Below, one piece after another: positions 57,675 through 64,000 of a stretch of 64,000 nucleotides of DNA. The number at the start of each line of letters is the position of its first letter. Position 1 is the stretch's first letter. The notes under the pieces were generated by a model that worked only from the letters and a program-made list of their open reading frames with translations, made no database searches and was not told where the DNA came from. Source of the DNA: an uncultured Pelagibacteraceae bacterium (GTDB lineage Bacteria > Pseudomonadota > Alphaproteobacteria > Pelagibacterales > Pelagibacteraceae); contig CACITE010000004.1 of assembly GCA_902589505.1 (NCBI GenBank), positions 1 to 64,000 on the forward strand. Direction: 5' to 3'. Both the position numbers and the translations under genes were made by a program.

Positions 57675-58685
57675 TTAAAACGCTAGTGATACTGAAATTG
57701 TTGTACCGCTTTTATCGTACGAAGCTCCTGTTTGATAATCAGCGTTGTCAACGTCCCCTTCTGCAAGTCTAATTGACGCCCCACCCATTGAGTAGGCAAT
57801 CTGAAATGAAGAAGCTTCAGCAGTTACATCAGTTGTGTTGTCCTGCTTAGACTCATAATGGTTATAACCAATTGACAAGTCATCATTGACTTGAAAAGTT
57901 ATACCATAACCTTCGTTATCATATTGTAGTGCGCCTGTAGACGTACCTAAGTCTTCTTCTGACCATTGATAACCAACTGTAAAGCCACCAGCTGCATATT
58001 TTACAGCCCATGTTCTTTCTTCTTGGTCACCATCAAAGCCAGATGTACTGTCCTGGGTAATGTTTGACATACCTGCATAAACAGTTAGTCCATCAACAGA
58101 ATGCAATGCATCTGTTGCTGTTAACATTATATCATAACCAGAACCTTCAGGTCCGTGTGTTACCGCTGTGCCTTTGTCGGCAGCGTTTGATCCAGATGCG
58201 TCTGGCGAGTATGCTATTCTAGCAGTCAAGCCGTCCGGCATCATGTTAGGTGTATATTCTATCGTTGACCCCTTAGAAGAACCAGCTGGTGTATCTATAC
58301 CAGTACCAAGGCCCATGCCCCATGCTTCTTCCCAAACAGTTGGCGTAACATCATCGATACGGTCTATACCTGTACCAGATGTACCTTGGTCAACTCTAAA
58401 GTCTCCCAATGAAGGTACTGTTACAACAACGTTTGTGTTCGAGTATACGTCTGCGTTTGTCATTGCAACTGATAGTGCTACATTCCAACCATTATCTAGT
58501 TCGCCTGAACCAGAAAATGTTAAGTTAGAACCCATACCTATTGGGTTACCTGTAGTCACATCGTCTAATGACATCCATGACATGTCAACGCCACCTGTTA
58601 CTGTCAGTTCGCCTGCATTAGCAGCAGATACTGCAGCTAGAGATCCGCAAAGAGCAGAAACTCCAAGTTTCGTTACTTTGTTCAT
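57675..58685 (-). CDS. Outer-membrane porin (upstream of a tandem pair)
   Basis: 336 residues from the ATG at 58685, which has the ribosome binding site AAAGGAG just upstream and aligns with the start of the second porin (MNKVTKLGVSALCGSLAAV). The open frame runs 17 codons farther to 58736, but those codons lie in a palindrome-rich leader and do not fit the signal peptide. The C terminus is ISVSLAF. WGMGLGTGI and LDNGWNVALSVAM match the downstream paralogue. It is likely a major outer-membrane protein; its codons and G+C are higher than the surroundings, suggesting strong expression. Confidence 0.88.
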   Translation of the reverse strand: MNKVTKLGVSALCGSLAAVSAANAGELTVTGGVDMSWMSLDDVTTGNPIGMGSNLTFSGSGELDNGWNVALSVAMTNADVYSNTNVVVTVPSLGDFRVDQGTSGTGIDRIDDVTPTVWEEAWGMGLGTGIDTPAGSSKGSTIEYTPNMMPDGLTARIAYSPDASGSNAADKGTAVTHGPEGSGYDIMLTATDALHSVDGLTVYAGMSNITQDSTSGFDGDQEERTWAVKYAAGGFTVGYQWSEEDLGTSTGALQYDNEGYGITFQVNDDLSIGYNHYESKQDNTTDVTAEASSFQIAYSMGGASIRLAEGDVDNADYQTGASYDKSGTTISVSLAF

Positions 58686-58715
58686 AAGATTACTCCTTTT
58701 TGTTGTGTTATTATC

Positions 58716-58816
58716 ATTCATATGAATTGGTGCCAAAATAGCACTGTCACAGTTTCAAAAAAACATAAATACATTGGTATTAAACATTTTTTGAATGGTA
58801 GTTGCATAAATGCAAC
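58716..58816. promoter_or_regulatory. Cluster of palindromes upstream of the porin pair
   Basis: Within 100 bases lie ATTCATATGAAT (58716-58727, perfect palindrome), TTGG-TG-CCAA (58727-58736), ACTGT-C-ACAGT (58743-58753) and GTTGCA-TAAA-TGCAAC (58801-58816). They fall between the divergent porin and DUF3576 genes. They may be operators for the porin promoter or 5' leader hairpins; which regulator binds is unknown. Confidence 0.5.
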
Positions 58817-58910
58817 ATGCTAATTTATTATAAAAAAATGGCATTTTTATTAGGTTTTTTGTTCTCTTGAAAGTAATTTCCAAAGGAATATTGTATTAAA
58901 TTATAGCAAG

Positions 58911-59480
58911 ATGAGCATTTTAAACATTAAATTCATAAAACTACGAACTATTTTAATTGGCATTACCATTTTCTGTTTTCTAAGTTCTTGTGGAATTTAT
59001 AAACCCGTTGATGCAAGAAAAGTTTCTCCAAACTCCAAGGAACGTGTAAAAAAAAACTTAGAGGAAGGAAAAGGATTTTCTGTAAAAAAATTGGCTGGTG
59101 GATCTTCCGGAACTTCTTACCAGTTTGCAAGCTCCAACCCAATGTGGAGAGCTACCCTTGAAATATTAGATTTTTTACCACTCGCTAATGTTGATTACTC
59201 TGGAGGAATAATTACCACAGACTGGTATAACGAAGGAACATCCTCTGATGAATCTATTAAAATAACAGTAAGATTTTTAACTAACGAAATAAGATCAGAT
59301 GGAATCAAAATAATTGTACATAAAAAACGTTGTAATATACAACAAAAATGTACAGTGAAAAAAATATCCTCAACACTAGAACAAGAATTACAAGTTGCTA
59401 TTCTTAAAAAAGCTGTTCTTTTTCAAAAGTCAGATAAGAAAAATAAAAAAAAATTTAAAAGAGGGGAATTAAAAGATTAA
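58911..59480 (+). CDS. DUF3576 domain lipoprotein
   Basis: 189 residues. A lipoprotein signal with lipobox FLSSC (cysteine near residue 27). The domain begins [31 protein letters not shown], quoted in parts; [17 protein letters not shown] is a clear family stretch. DUF3576 proteins are alphaproteobacterial lipoproteins usually placed before leuS and lptE, as here. Function is unknown; an outer-membrane assembly role is only a guess from the neighbours. The tail is basic ([14 protein letters not shown]). Confidence 0.86.
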   Translation: MSILNIKFIKLRTILIGITIFCFLSSCGIYKPVDARKVSPNSKERVKKNLEEGKGFSVKKLAGGSSGTSYQFASSNPMWRATLEILDFLPLANVDYSGGIITTDWYNEGTSSDESIKITVRFLTNEIRSDGIKIIVHKKRCNIQQKCTVKKISSTLEQELQVAILKKAVLFQKSDKKNKKKFKRGELKD

Positions 59481-59518
59481 AAAAAATTATACTTTATAAA
59501 ATCTTATTACTTCTCTTT

Positions 59519-62053
59519 ATGGAACGTTATAATATAAAAATTGTTGAAAAAAAATGGCAAAATATTTGGTCAAAAAAAAAGGCTGACGCTGCTATTTTAA
59601 ATAAAAATAAAAAAAAATTTTACTGTTTGGAGATGTTTCCATACCCTTCAGGTAAAATTCATATGGGACATGTCAGAAATTATACCATAGGAGATGTGCT
59701 AGCTCGCTACAAAAAAATGTTAGGATTTAATGTCCTGCATCCAATGGGTTGGGACTCTTTTGGTTTACCAGCTGAAAATGCTGCTCGTGAAAATAATTTA
59801 CATCCTAAAGAGTGGACTAAAAAAAACATTGAATCTATGAAAAAACAACTAAAACTTTTAGGACTCTCATTAGATTGGGATCGTGAAATTTCTACATGTG
59901 ATCCAGAATATTATAAACATCAACAGGAATTTTTTTTAGAATTATTTGAAAAAAATTTGGTTTATAAAAAAGATACGTATGTTAATTGGGATCCGGCTGA
60001 GCAAACAGTTTTAGCAAATGAACAAGTAATTGATGGAAAAGGTTGGCGTTCCGGCGTTGTTGTTGAAAGAAAAAAACTTTCTCAATGGTTTTTTAATATT
60101 AAAAAATTTTCTCAAGACTTATTAAATGAGCTAGAAAAATTAGCAAATTGGCCAGATAAAGTTAAATTAATGCAAAAAAATTGGATAGGAAAATCTTTTG
60201 GTTGCGAAATAAATTTTAATATTGAGAAAAAAAAGGAAAAAATAAAAGTTTTTACAACTAGGCCAGATACCATATTTGGCGCTTCATTTATTGCTCTTTC
60301 TATTGATCATCCGATTTCAAAAAGCTTTGAAAGCAATAAAGATTTTAAAAAGTTTAAACTAGAATGTTCGAAAACTGGAACTACAGAAGAGGCTTTAGCG
60401 GTCGCCGAAAAAATTGGCTTTAATACTAAATTATTTGCACTACATCCATTTAAAAAGAAAATTAAACTTCCAATTTATATTGCTAATTTTGTTTTAATGG
60501 ATTACGGGACAGGAGCTATATTCGGATGCCCGGCACACGATCAAAGAGACTTGGATTTTGCAAATAAATATAAACTTAATGTTTTACCGGTTGTGAGACC
60601 TGAAGATATCGATCCTAAAAAGTTTAAAATTACAAAAGAAGCCTATACAAAAGATGGAATACTATTTAATTCTGATTTTTTGAATAATTTGACAGTAGGA
60701 AAGGCTATTGAAAAAGCAATAAAAGTTATAACAGATAAAAATTTTGGAGAAAAAAAAATAACTTTCCGTCTCAAAGATTGGGGTGTTTCAAGACAAAGAT
60801 ACTGGGGTTGTCCTATTCCAATAGTGTATAATCAAAAGGGAGAAGCATTACCAGTTGATAAAAAAGATTTGCCTATTTTACTACCAGAAAATGTTGACTT
60901 AACTTTAAAAGGAAATCCATTAGAAAAACACCCAACTTGGAAATTTACTAAACTTTCTTCTGGCGAAAAAGTAATTAGAGAAACCGATACGCTTGATACT
61001 TTCGTGGATTCTTCTTGGTATTTTTTAAGATTTTGTTCTCCTAAGCATAAAGAATATGGATATGAGATGAATGACATTAATTACTGGATGCCTGTCGATC
61101 AATATATAGGTGGAGTTGAACATGCAATTTTGCATTTGCTCTACTCAAGATTTTTTATGCGTGCTCTAGCATTTAAAAATAAAAATTTTAATTTTACTGA
61201 ACCGTTTGAAAGCCTATTCACACAAGGTATGGTTTGTCATGAAACCTATAAAAGCGAAAATAATAAGTGGCTATATCCTGATGAAATAGAAAAAAATTCT
61301 CAAGGACTTTTCGTAACTAAAAATAATAAAAAGAAAGTGACAGTTGGACCTTCTGAATCAATGTCAAAATCCAAAAAAAATATCGTTGATCCAGAGGAAA
61401 TGATCAATATGTATGGAGCCGACTCAGTTAGATGGTTCATGTTATCGGATAGCCCGCCCGAAAGAGATGTACAATGGTCACAAGAAGGAGTTTCAGCTGC
61501 ATTTAAATTTATTCAAAAACTTTGGAAATTAAACAATGAAATACAAAATAAAAAAGATTCGAATTCAAATTCTGGAGATATAACTCTTCAAAAGGCCGTG
61601 AATAAAACGGTTTATAACGTAACTAAAAACCTAGATAATTTTCAATATAATGTGGTAATAGCCAATATACACGAGATATACAATTTGTTTTGTGCACACA
61701 TTAATAATAATAACACTTCTAACAAGACCATGAGAAATGAATGGGAAAAAATTACTATGCTATTAATACCTTTAACTCCTCATCTGGCACACGAGTGTTG
61801 TGAAAAAATTAATAAAAAATTTTATTGGCCAACATATAATCCCAAATTATTAAAAGAGGAAAATTGTAAAATTGTAATACAAGTGGATGGAAGAAAAAGA
61901 GGCATACTGGAAATGCCAATAAATTCAAAAGAACCAACTGTAATAAAGAAATCTAAAGAGATGGAAAATGTTTTAAAACATATAGCAAACACAACTATTA
62001 TTAAAAATATTTATATTAAAAATAAATTAATAAACTTTATAACAAAAAAATGA
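59519..62053 (+). CDS. leuS: Leucyl-tRNA synthetase
   Basis: 844 residues. The class I motifs are [12 protein letters not shown] (HIGH-like, His48 and His51) and [15 protein letters not shown] (KMSKS). The editing CP1 domain has [16 protein letters not shown] and [17 protein letters not shown]. The catalytic domain has [12 protein letters not shown] and [10 protein letters not shown]. It charges tRNA-Leu. It overlaps lptE by 4 bases, forming the leuS-lptE-holA operon typical of proteobacteria. Confidence 0.97.
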   Translation: MERYNIKIVEKKWQNIWSKKKADAAILNKNKKKFYCLEMFPYPSGKIHMGHVRNYTIGDVLARYKKMLGFNVLHPMGWDSFGLPAENAARENNLHPKEWTKKNIESMKKQLKLLGLSLDWDREISTCDPEYYKHQQEFFLELFEKNLVYKKDTYVNWDPAEQTVLANEQVIDGKGWRSGVVVERKKLSQWFFNIKKFSQDLLNELEKLANWPDKVKLMQKNWIGKSFGCEINFNIEKKKEKIKVFTTRPDTIFGASFIALSIDHPISKSFESNKDFKKFKLECSKTGTTEEALAVAEKIGFNTKLFALHPFKKKIKLPIYIANFVLMDYGTGAIFGCPAHDQRDLDFANKYKLNVLPVVRPEDIDPKKFKITKEAYTKDGILFNSDFLNNLTVGKAIEKAIKVITDKNFGEKKITFRLKDWGVSRQRYWGCPIPIVYNQKGEALPVDKKDLPILLPENVDLTLKGNPLEKHPTWKFTKLSSGEKVIRETDTLDTFVDSSWYFLRFCSPKHKEYGYEMNDINYWMPVDQYIGGVEHAILHLLYSRFFMRALAFKNKNFNFTEPFESLFTQGMVCHETYKSENNKWLYPDEIEKNSQGLFVTKNNKKKVTVGPSESMSKSKKNIVDPEEMINMYGADSVRWFMLSDSPPERDVQWSQEGVSAAFKFIQKLWKLNNEIQNKKDSNSNSGDITLQKAVNKTVYNVTKNLDNFQYNVVIANIHEIYNLFCAHINNNNTSNKTMRNEWEKITMLLIPLTPHLAHECCEKINKKFYWPTYNPKLLKEENCKIVIQVDGRKRGILEMPINSKEPTVIKKSKEMENVLKHIANTTIIKNIYIKNKLINFITKK

Positions 62054-62535
62054 ATAAAATATTTTATAATATAGCTGCAGTTATCTTTTTAGTAATTTTA
62101 ACTTCATGTGCTGGATATGAGCCAATTTTTAGCACTTCAAAAATAGGTTTTAAAATCGCTGATTATTCAATTTCAGGAGATAATAAAATAGGAAATCAAC
62201 TTTACGTAAAATTAAACGATATTTCTAAATCATCTCAAAATAATTCATCTGCAAGAAAAATTTATATTTTAATAAAAGCTTCAAAAAATAAAAAACCAAC
62301 AGCAAAAAATAATGCTGGTAAAATTTTAGGATACAATATTAGTATAACTTCCAAAATTATTATAAAAGATTTAGCGACAGGTAAAGAAATCATAAATAAA
62401 AATTTATCATTTTCTTCAACATATGCTGTTCAAGATCAATTTTCAGAAACTCTAAAATTAGAAAATAGAGTACAAGAAAATTTAATAGATAAAATATATC
62501 AAGATCTCTTGATTGAGATTGCGGAAAACATTTAG
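62050..62535 (+). CDS. lptE: LPS-assembly lipoprotein LptE
   Basis: 161 residues with a lipobox LTSC (Cys20) followed by AGYEPIF, the short conserved start of LptE after the cysteine. The rest is poorly conserved in general, and I rely mainly on position between leuS and holA. LptE plugs the LptD barrel in the outer membrane to insert lipopolysaccharide. It overlaps leuS by 4 bases and lies 6 bases from holA. Confidence 0.86.
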   Translation: MNKIFYNIAAVIFLVILTSCAGYEPIFSTSKIGFKIADYSISGDNKIGNQLYVKLNDISKSSQNNSSARKIYILIKASKNKKPTAKNNAGKILGYNISITSKIIIKDLATGKEIINKNLSFSSTYAVQDQFSETLKLENRVQENLIDKIYQDLLIEIAENI

Positions 62536-62541
62536 TAATTA

Positions 62542-63561
62542 ATGATAATAAAAAGTTACGAAGTAAATAATAATTCATCAAATTTTTATAAATATAATTT
62601 TTATTTATTATATGGTGAAAATATTGGATTGAAGAAAGAAATTAAAAACACCATTAAAAAAACGGCAACACAAAAAAACGAGAGGATAGAAATTTTATCT
62701 TTTTATGAAAATGAAATTTTAGATAATGAAGAAAATTTTTATAATTTTGTTTATTCAGGATCACTATTTGGTGATAAAAAAATAGCCATCATTCTAGAGG
62801 CCACAGATAAAATATTAAAAATTATAAATGAAATTTATAACAAAGATTCTAACGATATATTTTTTATAATCAATTCGAGCATTCTAGAAAAAAAATCTAA
62901 ATTGAGAAATTTCTTTGAAACAAATAAAAATACGATATGCATTCCATGTTATCTTGACAGCGAAAAAGATTTAATTGCAATTGCATTATCTGAATTTAAA
63001 AAAAATAATATAATATTATCTAGAGAAGCAATAAATTTATTAATTGAAAAATCTAATGCTGATCGTGATAATTTAAGAAATGAAATTGAAAAAATTAAAT
63101 CTTATTCAGCAAATAAAAAAAAATTAGAAATTGATGATATAAAGAACTTGATTAATTTTTCTGGTGATTACAAATCTGATTATTTAATAAATGAATGTCT
63201 TTGCGGCAATATTTATCAATATAAAAAAGTTTTATCTGAATTATATGTAAACACAATAAATCAGATATTATTTCTCAGAATTTTAAATAGCAAAGTACAA
63301 CGTTTACTTAAAATTAAAATTCAAGAGAAAAATTCGAAAAACTTAGATGAGCTAATTAATTTCTCAAAACCTACTATTTTCTGGAAGGAAAAGCCTTTGG
63401 TAAAAAAACAATTATCAATATGGAGTATAAATGAACTCGAAAACATAATTAATAAAATTAATAGCACCGAGCTTTTATGCAAAAAGAACCCGCAAATATC
63501 TAAAGTTATTTTTTTTGATTTTTTTCTAAAAATTTGTATTAAAGCTAGTAATTTTTCTTAA
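62542..63561 (+). CDS. holA: DNA polymerase III delta subunit
   Basis: 339 residues. The clamp-loader delta fold shows YLLYGENIGLKKEI at the start, SLFGDKKIAIILEA and LIEKSNADRDNLRNEIEKI, and the C-terminal domain TQVNRIL-like NTINQILFLRILNSKVQRLLKIK. It opens the DnaN clamp, which is encoded in this window. Its 3' end overlaps parB on the other strand by 17 bases. Confidence 0.92.
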   Translation: MIIKSYEVNNNSSNFYKYNFYLLYGENIGLKKEIKNTIKKTATQKNERIEILSFYENEILDNEENFYNFVYSGSLFGDKKIAIILEATDKILKIINEIYNKDSNDIFFIINSSILEKKSKLRNFFETNKNTICIPCYLDSEKDLIAIALSEFKKNNIILSREAINLLIEKSNADRDNLRNEIEKIKSYSANKKKLEIDDIKNLINFSGDYKSDYLINECLCGNIYQYKKVLSELYVNTINQILFLRILNSKVQRLLKIKIQEKNSKNLDELINFSKPTIFWKEKPLVKKQLSIWSINELENIINKINSTELLCKKNPQISKVIFFDFFLKICIKASNFS

Positions 63562-64000
63562 TTATATTAATTAAATTATCAAGTTGATCAAGATTTTGGT
63601 ATTCAAAAGAAATTGCCCCTGTATTGTTCTTTTTATTATTTATAGAGACACTTAGCCCAGTTTTTTCTTCCAACTCTTTTTGCAAGTCAAGAATGTTTGA
63701 GTCTTTTTTGGAAATTAGTTTAAATTTTTTATTTCGAAATTGCCTGACTAAAGTTTCAGATTGTCTAACAGAAAGTTTTTTTTGTACTATTTTTTTTGCT
63801 ATTTCAGATGAATTATTCAATCCTATTAGTGACCTAGCATGCCCGGCTGATAAGTTTCCTTGTTCAACAAGTATAAGAACATCCTCTGGAAGTGATAATA
63901 ATCTTAATGAATTAGCTATATAACTTCTGCTTTTACCAATAAATTTAGATAATTTTTCCTGATTATAATGAAAATCATCAACAAGTCTCTGATAACCTCG
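63545..64000 (-). CDS. parB: Chromosome partitioning protein ParB, 3' part (partial at window edge)
   Basis: The frame is open to the window edge (base 64000) and the coding part continues beyond; about 151 residues are present. They include the DNA-binding helix-turn-helix NQEKLSKFIGKSRSYIANSLRLLSLP and the conserved LVEQGNLSAGHARSL, quoted in parts, then KKLSVRQSETLVR and the C-terminal dimerisation domain LEEKTGLSVSIN. ParB binds parS centromere sites near the origin and works with ParA. holA-parB adjacency is common in alphaproteobacteria. Its stop TAA is 17 bases inside holA. Confidence 0.93.
   Translation of the reverse strand, partial: RGYQRLVDDFHYNQEKLSKFIGKSRSYIANSLRLLSLPEDVLILVEQGNLSAGHARSLIGLNNSSEIAKKIVQKKLSVRQSETLVRQFRNKKFKLISKKDSNILDLQKELEEKTGLSVSINNKKNNTGAISFEYQNLDQLDNLINIIKKNY

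Noticed and set aside
57140-58725. Long plus-strand reading frames opposite the two porins (57140-57352, 57353-57772, 58168-58725)
   Set aside because: They are antisense to clear porin genes with signal peptides and beta-barrel ends. They are rich in Ser/Pro/Val as expected from the reverse complement, without start context or motifs.
58686-58736. N-terminal extension of the upstream porin (17 codons)
   Set aside because: The signal peptide aligns with the paralogue only from the ATG at 58685, which also has a good ribosome binding site.

Overview
This is a very AT-rich, gene-dense stretch of a streamlined alphaproteobacterial chromosome. I read it as SAR11 (Pelagibacterales, Candidatus Pelagibacter-like) or a close relative. 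The support is the low GC, near absence of spacers, overlapping gene ends, the alphaproteobacterial gene orders listed below, and alphaproteobacterial regulators (RegB/RegA, Irr). I see no tRNA or rRNA gene, insertion sequence, prophage or CRISPR array. No gene-free stretch exceeds 300 bases; the longest is the 266-base dnaA-rpsT gap.

Layout. 1-6 kb: tail of an ABC-transporter ATPase, the biotin transporter BioY, and the redox pair RegA and RegB, split apart by a three-gene polyamine operon on the other strand (ornithine decarboxylase fold, deoxyhypusine-synthase homologue, ureohydrolase). 6-12 kb (minus strand): mutM, rpsT, a repeat-rich gap that could be a replication-origin or dnaA control region, dnaA, dnaN, gyrB. 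12-17 kb (plus): ubiE, ubiB, coaBC, dut, a ThiF/MoeB E1-like gene and an SH3-domain protein. 17-23 kb: an iron/redox block (DUF3501, Fe-S protein, rubrerythrin, Irr) beside the unsaturated fatty acid genes fabA-fabB-fabI, with two near-identical Irr-box-like palindromes.

23-41 kb: one long minus-strand series in conserved alphaproteobacterial order: murJ-trpS-nfu-(glucosaminidase)-tsaB-fur-miaB-phoH-ybeY-lnt-metK-nusA-infB-rbfA-rpsO-pnp. Several genes usual in this series (rimI, corC, trmB, rimP, ylxR, truB) are not here. 41-47 kb: hybrid malic enzyme, and rsmI with an LpoA-like and a BON-domain envelope protein, then rdgB. 47-54 kb: grpE-dnaK-dnaJ with a good sigma32-type promoter before dnaK, a TSUP permease, then dapB-nth-PfkB kinase.

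54-64 kb: an ArfA-like ribosome-rescue peptide of 41 codons coupled to a response regulator with a degenerate receiver, an L,D-transpeptidase fold protein, YggS, a ThiE-like protein, two tandem porins with a palindrome-rich upstream region, a DUF3576 lipoprotein, leuS-lptE-holA, and the 3' part of parB at the window edge.

How it fits together: most of the window is core housekeeping (replication, translation, RNA decay, chaperones, lipid, ubiquinone and envelope synthesis). The least ordinary parts are the polyamine operon and its leader, the repeats before dnaA, the Irr-box pair, the regulator-ArfA pair, and the extreme compaction, where convergent genes share their stop codons and some divergent genes share start-codon bases. 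Function assignments rest on motifs and gene order read by eye; no database search was run.
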